The notes beneath the pieces were generated by a model. That model saw only the letters and a program-made list of their open reading frames with translations. It was not told where the DNA came from and made no database searches. From Caryophanales bacterium UBA4856 (GTDB taxonomy: Bacteria; Bacillota_I; Bacilli_A; RFN20; CAG-288): DNA of 22,428 nt. Position 1 is the stretch's first letter, and each line of letters opens with the position of its first letter. This document shows positions 14,546-21,543 of this stretch, one piece after another. Both the position numbers and the translations under genes were made by a program. Location: contig DHEG01000013.1 of NCBI GenBank assembly GCA_002399765.1, forward strand, positions 1 to 22,428, read 5' to 3'.

Positions 14546-14575
14546 TTGATTTAAAGCGCTTTTTCAAACTATGAT
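14546..14575 (+). promoter_or_regulatory. Predicted promoter of the HPr-like gene
   Basis: TTGATT (14546-14551) and TATGAT (14570-14575) are 18 bp apart, matching consensus at 4 and 5 of 6 positions. Transcription would start near 14582, just before GGAG at 14588-14591 and the ATG at 14600. Confidence 0.6.
14551..14564. promoter_or_regulatory. cre-like palindrome inside the HPr-like gene promoter
   Basis: TTAAAGCGCTTTTT matches 12 of 14 positions of the catabolite-response element TGWAARCGYTWNCW, missing only the G at position 2 and C at position 13, and contains the perfect palindrome AAAGCGCTTT. It lies between -35 and -10, where a bound repressor would block transcription. A weak upstream terminator is a less likely reading because the palindrome has no loop. 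Confidence 0.4.
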
Positions 14576-14599
14576 ATACGAAGGTTTGGAGTGCAATAA

Positions 14600-14866
14600 A
14601 TGACAAGCATTGACATAAAAGTCACTAACCCGAACGGTTTGACCCCCCGGTTGGCCGCTGAATTGGTTGAGGAAGCCAACAATTACGAGTGCGATATCAA
14701 GATGTCCGACTCCCGTTCCGGTGGTTGTGATCTGAAATCCATCATGAATGTGTTCGGTTCGATAACCGCCGGACCTGGCGACATCCTCCACATCGAATTC
14801 GATGGTGTCGATGAGGCCAAGGCCCAAAAGGGATTCCAGGCCCTGACCCAAACATTGCGTTTCTGA
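14600..14866 (+). CDS. HPr-like protein lacking the phosphorylatable His15 (Crh-like)
   Basis: An 88-residue HPr-fold protein. In PTS HPr, His15 in GIHARPA carries phosphate from enzyme I to sugar-specific EIIs. Here the site reads GLTPRLA, with Thr15 in place of His and Leu18 in place of Pro, so it should not work in sugar transport. The regulatory segment is kept: DLKSIMNV holds Ser47, equivalent to Ser46 of HPr, the target of HPr kinase. Loss of His15 with retention of Ser46 is the pattern of Bacillus Crh (Gln15), a corepressor of CcpA. The middle (MSDSRSGGCDL) departs from typical HPr, and one residue is inserted before the Ser. A Crh-like regulatory role is inference. It has GGAG 8 nt before the ATG, its own promoter and a terminator. 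Confidence 0.8.
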   Translation: MTSIDIKVTNPNGLTPRLAAELVEEANNYECDIKMSDSRSGGCDLKSIMNVFGSITAGPGDILHIEFDGVDEAKAQKGFQALTQTLRF

Positions 14867-14878
14867 AGACTGGTAGGG

Positions 14879-14906
14879 AAGGCGACCCAAGCAGTCGCCT
14901 TTTTTC
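14879..14906 (+). terminator. Intrinsic terminator of the HPr-like gene
   Basis: AAGGCGAC (14879-14886) pairs perfectly with GTCGCCTT (14894-14901) around a 7-nt loop, and the T-run continues past the stem. Confidence 0.9.
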
Positions 14907-14968
14907 GTATATTCATTCCTTTTTGAAAATTAAATTGCCATAAGAAACCAACGGTGGTTCAAAGGTCT

Positions 14969-14974
14969 TATAAT
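14969..14974 (+). promoter_or_regulatory. Predicted -10 element for tdk
   Basis: A perfect TATAAT about 36 bp before the tdk ATG. No recognisable -35 lies at the right distance. Confidence 0.4.
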
Positions 14975-15009
14975 CCGTCTCAGACATTGGTCTTTTGGGG
15001 GATGCATCG

Positions 15010-15609
15010 ATGTATCAGGAATTGCAAAAAGGCTGGATAGAAGTAATCACCGGTCCCATGTTTGCTGGCAAGAGCCAAGAGTTGATACGAAGAATCATCA
15101 CTTTGTCGTATGCCAAAAAGAGAATAGTTGCATTTAAGCCCAAGATCGATAACCGCTATGATCGTTCGGCCATCGCTTCCCATGATGGTCGCAAATACGA
15201 AGCACATGCCATAGCCAAGGCTAGCGAAATAGGAAAATTCATAAAGCCCGACACCCAGGTGGTGGCCGTGGATGAAATCCAGTTCTTCGATAGGTCAATA
15301 ATCGGCATACTCGAAGGTCTCGCGGACAAGGGGATCAGGGTAATAGTCGCCGGACTCGACTTGGACTTCAGGGGCGAGCCTTTCGCCATAATGCCAGAGC
15401 TTTTGGCAAGAGCGGAATTCGTCACCAAACTAGAGGCGGTCTGCACTGTATGCGGCCTAGGTGCCACCAGGACCCAAAGAATAATAAACGGCAAGCCCGC
15501 AAACTATGACGATCCGATAATGTTGGTCGGTGCCAAGGAGTCATACGAAGCCAGGTGTCGAAAGCATCACGTTGTTCCCGGTAAGCCAACGCCCAAGATT
15601 TCCGCTTGA
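15010..15609 (+). CDS. tdk: Thymidine kinase, type II
   Basis: Phosphorylates thymidine to dTMP in the cytosolic salvage pathway. The protein has the Walker A GPMFAGKS (about 15-22), the Walker B-like VDEIQFF (Glu89 as likely base), and a zinc ribbon with CTVC (Cys145, Cys148) and CRKH (Cys183, His186). The lasso segment [20 protein letters not shown] lies between the metal pairs. The 199-residue length is typical of Gram-positive enzymes. The ATG at 15010 is preferred to an in-frame TTG at 14995 because a GGGGGA ribosome binding site (14997-15002) precedes it by 7 nt. The P-type ATPase gene starts 28 nt after its stop, separated only by an inverted repeat. Confidence 0.93.
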   Translation: MYQELQKGWIEVITGPMFAGKSQELIRRIITLSYAKKRIVAFKPKIDNRYDRSAIASHDGRKYEAHAIAKASEIGKFIKPDTQVVAVDEIQFFDRSIIGILEGLADKGIRVIVAGLDLDFRGEPFAIMPELLARAEFVTKLEAVCTVCGLGATRTQRIINGKPANYDDPIMLVGAKESYEARCRKHHVVPGKPTPKISA

Positions 15610-15611
15610 TG

Positions 15612-15637
15612 ACCTATTTGTGGCATCATAAATAGGT
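15612..15637 (+). promoter_or_regulatory. Inverted repeat abutting the ATPase start codon
   Basis: ACCTATTT (15612-15619) and AAATAGGT (15630-15637) are perfect 8-bp arms around a 10-nt spacer. The right arm ends at the base before the ATG at 15638 and covers where a ribosome binding site would be. It may be an mRNA hairpin gating translation or a protein operator of 8-10-8 layout. Confidence 0.55.
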
Positions 15638-18589
15638 ATGGCAAAAAGAAAGAGTGCGTCCCCAAAAGCCTCCAAGGCCAAGAGCAAAGAGGAAAAGGAA
15701 CTCGAGAAGAGAGAAAAAACCCAGCCGGTAGAGGTCAAAACCGAACCAGCACAGGAGGTTGCCACGCCCAAAGCCGAAGAAACGAACGAGGAAAGGCCCG
15801 CGGCATCCCCGGTCGTCGAGGCCACCGACAAAGAGGCAAAAGAAACTCCCGCCAAGAAACATGGCTTTTTGGCATCTTTCAAGGACTTCTTCACTGAATT
15901 CAAACTAAACCGCCAAGACAAAGCAAGTCATGCGAAGAAGGCCGAGCAAGTCGAAGCCAAAAAGACTTTGGCAGAAGAGAAGGGCAGCATCAAGGAGCCC
16001 GAAGGGAAGTCGATGATCGATGTCTTCAACAGCGAAGCCTCGTTGGACAGCGCGGTCTTGGATACCCTCAAAGACAAGAACCTGGGCAATAAGCTAAGGC
16101 AGAAGCGCCTTCACAAAGAAAACGTGGCCGCTTCTTTGAACTCAAAGATTTCCAGCGCCGAAAGGTTCAATCCCGACTTGGACAAGGGTCTCACCTCCGA
16201 CCAGGTCCTTCAACGTCAAGGCGAAGGACTCATGAACAAATCCACCAAGAAGTACACCAAGACCTATTGGGACATCTTCAAGGACAACTGCTTGTCGTTC
16301 TTCAACATCATATTGTTTGGAATAGCCATTGCCTTGATAGTGTTTGGCGATTACAGCGACCTGGCCTTTGCCGTCATAATGCTGGCCAATGTCATAATCG
16401 GGATAATCCAGGAAATACGTTCCAAGAAGACCATAGACAAATTGCGCCTGGTAACCGCTCCGACCTCCGAAGTCATAAGGGATGGGAAGACAGCCAAAAT
16501 ACCGGTCGAGGAATTGGTCATAGATGATTTGGTCGATATCGCGACCGGGGATCAAATATCGGCAGACGGCAAGATAGAGTCGGGTACCGTTGAGGTAAAC
16601 GAGTCCGTCTTGACCGGTGAGTCGCTTCCCGTGAAGAAGGCCGTTGGCGATACCGTATATGCCGGATCCTTCGTGGTCTCCGGCAATGCCACGGAAAAAG
16701 TCGGAAAGGTCGCCGAGGCTAACTGGGCCATATCCTTGCAGGTTAGAGCCAAGCAATTCCAAAAGACAAAATCTGAATTGTTAAGATCTCTAAATTCTAT
16801 AAACAGGGTTATAACCTTGATACTTATTCCTCTTGCCATCTGCCTGTTCGTAGTCAATTATTTCAATACCGGTAACGATTTGAATCTATCCATAAGGAAG
16901 ACCGCCGCACCAGTAGTGGGAATGATTCCGGCCGGCATGTTGCTTTTGACATCGATCGCCTTGGCGGTGGGGATCATAAGACTGTCCAAACGCAAGACCC
17001 TGGTCCAGGATCTGTATTGTTTCGAGATGCTGGCCCGGACCAATACCCTCTGCCTGGACAAGACGGGCACGTTGACCGACGGAACCATGGAAGTAAACGA
17101 AGTGGTGGTCCTGGACAAGCGAATAAACCTAAACGTGGTAATGGGTTCCTTCCTCAACTCATTCAAGGAATTCAACCAAACATCCCTGGCTTTGGCTTCG
17201 ACCTATCCTCTCAACTCCATCCTCACGCCTCTGAGCTCCATCTCCTTTTCCTCTTCGAGGAAGTTCTCGGCCGTATCGTTCAAGGACAAGGGAACATATG
17301 TCCTGGGAGCCCCAGAGTTTGTCTACCAGGCCTCCGATAGCGAATTGCTGTCAGTCATAGAGGACCGCCAGAAGAAGGGCTACAGGGTGGTCATGCTGGC
17401 TCATTCCGACGCCTACATCGATCCCATATCCTCTTCCTTGGAAGGAGTCGTGACGCCGTTGGCCTTGTTTATCCTGGTCGACCACATAAGGCCAGAGGCC
17501 GGACCCACCATCAAATGGTTCCAGTCCAATGGCGTGGACATAAAGATAATTTCGGGCGACTCTCCCCTAACCGCCGCCGAAATAGCCAAGACCTGCGGCG
17601 TGAAGGACACCGAGAAATGCGTCTCCCTGGAGGGTTTGTCGCTCGAAGAGGTGTCGGCCATCGCCGACAAGTACACCGTGTTTGGCCGGGTCTCCCCAGA
17701 GCAAAAGGCCGCATTGGTAAAGGCGCTCAGGATCAAGGGCCGAACGGTAGGAATGACCGGCGATGGGGTCAATGACATCTTGGCCATGAAGCAAGCCGAT
17801 TGCTCCATCGCCATGGCTTCCGGCGCCGATGCCGCCAAGAATGTCGCGCAGCTGGTCCTGCTTGATTCCAACTTCGCTTCCATGCCCGCGGTAGTCATGG
17901 AGGGCCGGCGGGTGGTGAACAACGTGCAGCGCTCTTCGGCCCTGTTCCTCATGAAGACGGTATTCACCATAGCCCTGGCTGTCATCTTCGTCATCTTGGG
18001 CTTTGCCACCATGGGCGGCTCAAACATCGCCTTTACCTATCCCTTCACGCCAAAGAACACGACCCTTCTGGAGTTTGTCGGAATCGGCGTCCCTTCGTTC
18101 TTCTTGGCCCTTCAGCCCAACAACCAGCAGATAAAGGGCAACTTCCTCCACAACACCTTTGCCAAGGCGATACCTGGGGCCATATGCCTTCTGTTGGTAG
18201 TGGGCATCACCTTTGCCTTGACCGGCGTAATGGGCGAGACCTTCATGACCGACAGCAACGAAGTAAGCGAGAACGTATTGACCGTGGCCACCTTGGGGAT
18301 GACCTTCGTTGCCATCGCCATGGTGACCTACCTCGCCCGTCCGCTGAATATATACAGAAGCGTCCTTCTGGTCTTCCTCTGGGCGGTCTTGGCCATAATC
18401 CTCTTCGCCTTCGGGGCCCTGACAAGGGACAACGAGGCCATCAACTTCTTCGGCGTCAACGTCTACGATATGAACGACAAGGAAGTGCTGATCTCGGTCA
18501 TCTATATCTTTGCCGCTCCGGCCTTCGTCAATTTCTTCATGAACCTGTTCAATCCCGTCCCCAAAACCAAGGCAGACACCCAGGTTTGA
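15638..18589 (+). CDS. P-type cation-transporting ATPase (YoaB/CtpE-like) with long N-terminal extension
   Basis: A 983-residue ion pump. P-type landmarks are in order: actuator TGES at residues 326-329, phosphorylated Asp474 in LDKTGTLTDG, KIISGDSPLTAAEIA, and the hinge TGDGVND at 707-713. The M4 segment reads GMIPAGMLLLTSIALAVG, without the CPC of heavy-metal pumps and without the usual PEGL of P2 pumps. This fits the poorly characterised YoaB/CtpE-type group, where Ca2+ or Mg2+ has been proposed, so the ion is not settled. The first ~170 residues are odd: Lys/Glu/Ala/Pro-rich and low complexity, with one amphipathic stretch (FLASFKDFFTEFK, about 76-88). No ribosome binding site is visible; an inverted repeat ends at the ATG. 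mscL follows by 74 bp. Confidence 0.85.
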   Translation: MAKRKSASPKASKAKSKEEKELEKREKTQPVEVKTEPAQEVATPKAEETNEERPAASPVVEATDKEAKETPAKKHGFLASFKDFFTEFKLNRQDKASHAKKAEQVEAKKTLAEEKGSIKEPEGKSMIDVFNSEASLDSAVLDTLKDKNLGNKLRQKRLHKENVAASLNSKISSAERFNPDLDKGLTSDQVLQRQGEGLMNKSTKKYTKTYWDIFKDNCLSFFNIILFGIAIALIVFGDYSDLAFAVIMLANVIIGIIQEIRSKKTIDKLRLVTAPTSEVIRDGKTAKIPVEELVIDDLVDIATGDQISADGKIESGTVEVNESVLTGESLPVKKAVGDTVYAGSFVVSGNATEKVGKVAEANWAISLQVRAKQFQKTKSELLRSLNSINRVITLILIPLAICLFVVNYFNTGNDLNLSIRKTAAPVVGMIPAGMLLLTSIALAVGIIRLSKRKTLVQDLYCFEMLARTNTLCLDKTGTLTDGTMEVNEVVVLDKRINLNVVMGSFLNSFKEFNQTSLALASTYPLNSILTPLSSISFSSSRKFSAVSFKDKGTYVLGAPEFVYQASDSELLSVIEDRQKKGYRVVMLAHSDAYIDPISSSLEGVVTPLALFILVDHIRPEAGPTIKWFQSNGVDIKIISGDSPLTAAEIAKTCGVKDTEKCVSLEGLSLEEVSAIADKYTVFGRVSPEQKAALVKALRIKGRTVGMTGDGVNDILAMKQADCSIAMASGADAAKNVAQLVLLDSNFASMPAVVMEGRRVVNNVQRSSALFLMKTVFTIALAVIFVILGFATMGGSNIAFTYPFTPKNTTLLEFVGIGVPSFFLALQPNNQQIKGNFLHNTFAKAIPGAICLLLVVGITFALTGVMGETFMTDSNEVSENVLTVATLGMTFVAIAMVTYLARPLNIYRSVLLVFLWAVLAIILFAFGALTRDNEAINFFGVNVYDMNDKEVLISVIYIFAAPAFVNFFMNLFNPVPKTKADTQV

Positions 18590-18663
18590 ATACGCTTTTA
18601 GGTCCCATGTTTCCATCCAAGCAATAAAATTGAATGCGAAACAAAAGAGAGGAGTCTCAACAA

Positions 18664-19254
18664 ATGAAGAATAAGATTTCAGGCGTGTGGGCTGATTTCA
18701 AGAAGTTCATAAGTCGCGGCAACGTGCTCGATATGGCCGTAGGTGTCATAATCGGCACTGCCTTCGGTGCGATAGTCACGGCCTTCACCAACATCCTATT
18801 GGCCGTTTGCACCTGGGCCGTTCCCGGTGGCCTTGCCGGCTTGGTTACCGTCCTTCCAGCCGTAACCTCAACCCAAAAGGCCTATCAAAGCATTGCCATC
18901 GTCGGCTCGGATGGTGTCACCTATGGCCTTCAGGCCTCATACAGTGCTTCCGATTGGATTTCCTTCCTCGGTAACTTCGATGCCACGCAGGCTTCGACCA
19001 TCTCTGGCCTGTATGTGAACAAAGGCGGCAGCTACTACTATTCCGGTCTCGCCATCATGGACTGGGGCACCTTGATCAATGCCATAATCTCCTTCTTCAT
19101 CATCGCCGTGGTCCTCTTCACCATCGTCCGTACCGTTTCGGTCCTAAGGGCCAAGAGGTTGGCTTTGGAGAGCAAGGTCAAAGACAAGATAAAGACTGAG
19201 CACAACGCCAACACCGTCGCCCCCGCCGATGATAAGACCCCCGCCGCGAAGTAG
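18664..19254 (+). CDS. mscL: Large-conductance mechanosensitive channel, enlarged loop
   Basis: Forms a tension-gated pore that releases solutes during osmotic downshock. The N-terminal helix and pore helix carry the MscL signature: FKKFISRGNVLDMAVGVIIGTAFG (begins near residue 12). TM2 lies at about 137-160, followed by a Lys-rich cytoplasmic helix. At 196 residues it is longer than the usual 120-150. The extra length sits in the extracellular loop (about 53-136), rich in Gly, Ser, Thr and Tyr (GGSYYYSG). The usual motif just after TM1 is replaced by TNILLAVCTWAVPGG. The ATG at 18664 is chosen because GAGAGGAG (18647-18654) lies 9 nt upstream; an earlier in-frame ATG at 18634 lacks one. Possibly cotranscribed with the ATPase. 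Confidence 0.87.
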   Translation: MKNKISGVWADFKKFISRGNVLDMAVGVIIGTAFGAIVTAFTNILLAVCTWAVPGGLAGLVTVLPAVTSTQKAYQSIAIVGSDGVTYGLQASYSASDWISFLGNFDATQASTISGLYVNKGGSYYYSGLAIMDWGTLINAIISFFIIAVVLFTIVRTVSVLRAKRLALESKVKDKIKTEHNANTVAPADDKTPAAK

Positions 19255-19272
19255 CAGACATCCAGACAAACA

Positions 19273-19310
19273 AAAAGGCCTAGGGCATATGTCCCTAGGC
19301 TTTTCCTTTT
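19273..19310. terminator. Bidirectional terminator of mscL and the convergent small ORF
   Basis: GCCTAGGG (19278-19285) pairs perfectly with CCCTAGGC (19293-19300) around a 7-nt loop. TTTTCCTTTT follows on the plus strand and CTTTTTG follows on the minus strand, so it can end transcription both ways. Confidence 0.85.
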
Positions 19311-19331
19311 GATAAGTTATCGACTCAGGTC

Positions 19332-19415
19332 TTATCTTTGGTCAAGGTTGGCGCTGATGGCACCAGCAATGAGAATCATAAGGTCAGTCTTTAACCATTT
19401 GAAGAAGGCTTTCAT
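19332..19415 (-). CDS. 27-residue hydrophobic peptide (small ORF)
   Basis: On the minus strand an ATG at 19413-19415 opens 27 codons ending in TAA at 19332-19334. The peptide starts MKAFFKWLK, has an uninterrupted hydrophobic core LMILIAGAI and ends NLDQR, so it probably inserts in or lies on the membrane. AAAGGAG (complement of 19424-19430) sits 8 nt before the ATG, among the best ribosome binding sites in the window. A promoter-like pair lies upstream (19529-19556) and the mscL terminator also works in this direction. The sequence matches no family I know. Size and character resemble type I toxins or small membrane regulators, but no antisense RNA gene is evident. Confidence 0.6.
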   Translation of the reverse strand: MKAFFKWLKTDLMILIAGAISANLDQR

Positions 19416-19472
19416 GATCGCATCTCCTTTCGTCCCTGCAAGACGGTTCGATGAATAGGTAGCAAACACGCC

Positions 19473-19484
19473 TAAGTTAACTTA
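19473..19484. promoter_or_regulatory. 12-bp palindrome in the small-ORF leader
   Basis: TAAGTTAACTTA is a perfect palindrome lying between the predicted start point (~19522) and the small ORF. It may be an operator; its role is unknown. Confidence 0.3.
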
Positions 19485-19528
19485 TGTCAGTTTGTAGGCA
19501 ACTCACTAGATGTCTTGAGGTATTAGAT

Positions 19529-19556
19529 ACTATAGCAACTAATTTGCGAAAGTAAA
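19529..19556 (-). promoter_or_regulatory. Predicted promoter of the 27-residue ORF
   Basis: On the minus strand TTTACT (19551-19556) and TATAGT (19529-19534) are 16 bp apart, matching consensus at 4 and 5 of 6 positions. The -35 directly follows the T-run of the oppA terminator. The leader would be about 107 nt, long enough for regulatory structure. Confidence 0.5.
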
Positions 19557-19589
19557 CAAAAATCGACTTGGTCATGATCCAAGTCGATT
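19557..19589 (-). terminator. Intrinsic terminator of oppA
   Basis: A perfect 11-bp stem AATCGACTTGG / CCAAGTCGATT (19561-19571 with 19579-19589) with a 7-nt loop. Read leftward it runs into TTTTTG. Confidence 0.9.
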
Positions 19590-19614
19590 CTTTGGCCAAG
19601 CCTAGGTCTCTTCC

Positions 19615-21450
19615 TTAGGCCTTGGTGGTATAGGTGAAGAACTTGTAGCCGTTGGGGGTGCTGAAGAATCCCTTCACGTCGCTGCTCTTGAGGTAGGAAT
19701 CGGTGTAGAAGTACAAAGGCGAGACGGCACCGGTATCCATCAACAGATTCTCGGCATAATGAATCATCTCGAATCTCTTGGCGGTATCGGATTCCTTCTT
19801 GATGTTGCTGATCAGCACATCGTAGGTATTGGCCCAGGTGTCATTGGTAACATCCACGACGCCGTCGCCATCGGTATCGGCGGAATAATGCTTCAAAGTG
19901 GTATTGGGTGTGAGGCTTCCGTCATTCACGGTGCCGAGATGGGGATCGTTGTTGCCGGAAGCGGTAGTGAACATATCCAAGAAGGTAATCGGATCGTTGT
20001 AGTCGGCGATCCAGCCGCCTCTTGCCACCTCGAATTCTCCGGCAGTACGCGAAGCGATGAAGGTTGCCCATTCCTCGGAAGAAAGTTCAACGTCTATTCC
20101 GTATTGGGCATACAGAGCCTGCAGGTATTCAGCGATGGCCTGATGGCCGGTGCCGGTGTTGAAACTATAGGTGATGGCAGGAAAATCGGTGAACTTGCCG
20201 GTAGATTCATCGTAGGTGTATCCGGCTTCCTTTATAAGCTCTATGCCTTCGGCGACATTGGATTCATAATCGTCTTCCGCAACGGAATAGTAACCAGAGC
20301 CATCCTCGTCGGGTCCGTTCTTGTCTACATATTCGGTTACGCCATCGGCATCGGTGATACCAGAAGCAACGAAGCCGTTGGCCGGATCCTCACCGCCCTT
20401 GGTAATGTCGTTTACGATGTGGTTACGATCGATGAGCAAACCGAGTCCCCGACGGGCAAGCTCGCGCTTGGTCTCCGCTTCGGAGGAATCGGCATCGCCG
20501 CCGAGATAAGGATCGGCAACGTTGAACTCAACATAGTAGGTGCCCATCTGACCCTGGATGAAGAATTCGGAAGGATCGTTAGCCTTCAGATCATCGATCT
20601 CCTCCGAAGGAACCGAATCAGAGAAATCAACGGACTTGCTCTGCCACTGACTGTAAGCGGCGGTCTCGTCAGCGGTGTAGATGAAGTCGAGCTTATCCAT
20701 GGTCACCTCGTCGGCATCGACATAGTAGGGGTTCTTCTCGAGAACCAAATGCGAGTCATCGAAGGTGGTCAACTTGTAAGCACCATTGGAGACATAGGTA
20801 TCGGGACTAGTAGCCCAAGCACCGGTGGCATCGACAACGCTCTCCTTCAAGGGGGCGAAGGCCGGGAAGGCAAGCAACTCATCGAGGTAAGGGACATCGC
20901 TGACCAGGGTGAAGGTAAGTTCCTGACCATCAGCAGAGGCGGATACATCCAACTTGGTCGCTCCCGTGGCATCTTCTGTCATCTCCTCATAGCCCTTGAA
21001 GATCTCGAACAAGTAGCCGTAATCGTATCCGACAGAGCGGTTCCAGGCATAGACAAAGGCATTGGCATCATAGGAAGTGCCATCGCTCCACTTCAAATCG
21101 GGCAACAACGTAAGGGTATAGGTTACGGAGCCATCGTCATTGGTGGTCTTGACAGTCTTGCTGTCATCGAACAACTCCGGTTCCAAAGATGACTCATAGT
21201 CACCGTTTTCGTCGGTGATGTAATTGCCCGAGTCATCAGTCTTGGGCTTAAAGGTATACAGACCCGTGAAGGCGTGCTCAATGTAAACGGCGCCATCGAC
21301 CGAGGTGTTCTGCCCCGGATCGATTGTCTCAACCTTGCTTGCCAACGTTATGGTAAGCGAACTGGTGCTGCTGGTCGTTCCCTGGCATGACGTAAGCACT
21401 ACCAAGGACATGGCTAGCAAACTAGAAAACTTAAATAAACTCTTTCTCAT
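19615..21450 (-). CDS. oppA: Oligopeptide ABC transporter substrate-binding lipoprotein
   Basis: Captures peptides outside the membrane and delivers them to the Opp permease. The 611-residue protein starts with a lipoprotein signal (MRKSLFKFSSLL, then LTSC with lipidated Cys22) followed by a Ser/Thr linker. The family 5 solute-binding fold shows in VETIDPG (about 40-46), LKWSDGTSYDANAFVYAWNR (about 119-138), GAYKLTTFDDSHLVLEKNPY, RRGLGLLIDRNHIV and GGWIADYNDP. It is Asp/Glu-rich and slightly longer than many OppA proteins. AAAGGA lies 9 nt before the ATG. It follows oppC but is separated from it by a strong terminator, which suggests expression different from that of the permease genes. Ligand class is unknown. 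Confidence 0.9.
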   Translation of the reverse strand: MRKSLFKFSSLLAMSLVVLTSCQGTTSSTSSLTITLASKVETIDPGQNTSVDGAVYIEHAFTGLYTFKPKTDDSGNYITDENGDYESSLEPELFDDSKTVKTTNDDGSVTYTLTLLPDLKWSDGTSYDANAFVYAWNRSVGYDYGYLFEIFKGYEEMTEDATGATKLDVSASADGQELTFTLVSDVPYLDELLAFPAFAPLKESVVDATGAWATSPDTYVSNGAYKLTTFDDSHLVLEKNPYYVDADEVTMDKLDFIYTADETAAYSQWQSKSVDFSDSVPSEEIDDLKANDPSEFFIQGQMGTYYVEFNVADPYLGGDADSSEAETKRELARRGLGLLIDRNHIVNDITKGGEDPANGFVASGITDADGVTEYVDKNGPDEDGSGYYSVAEDDYESNVAEGIELIKEAGYTYDESTGKFTDFPAITYSFNTGTGHQAIAEYLQALYAQYGIDVELSSEEWATFIASRTAGEFEVARGGWIADYNDPITFLDMFTTASGNNDPHLGTVNDGSLTPNTTLKHYSADTDGDGVVDVTNDTWANTYDVLISNIKKESDTAKRFEMIHYAENLLMDTGAVSPLYFYTDSYLKSSDVKGFFSTPNGYKFFTYTTKA

Positions 21451-21499
21451 AAAATTTTTCCTTTCGCTAACTACAAATTACAAATATACTACTTCCTTG

Positions 21500-21526
21500 C
21501 AAAAAAAGATGAAAACCTCATCTTTT
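21500..21526 (-). terminator. Intrinsic terminator between oppC and oppA
   Basis: AAAAGATGA (21504-21512) pairs with TCATCTTTT (21518-21526) around a 5-nt loop. Read leftward the T-run reaches seven. Only about 50 nt separate it from the oppA start, leaving little room for a separate promoter; none with good consensus is visible. Confidence 0.8.
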
Positions 21527-21543
21527 CATATAAGAAGAGCCCA

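Noticed and set aside
14553..14562. AAAGCGCTTT as a terminator of the 275-aa membrane protein gene
   Set aside because: The palindrome has no loop and a very short stem; its position between -35 and -10 fits an operator better.
14995..15009. TTG start for thymidine kinase
   Set aside because: The GGGGGA ribosome binding site overlaps this region and is correctly spaced for the ATG at 15010.
19759..21192. Long plus-strand open frame (477 codons) opposite oppA
   Set aside because: It is the antisense of a clear lipoprotein gene with biased codon use; its translation has no family features, and no ribosome binding site fits.
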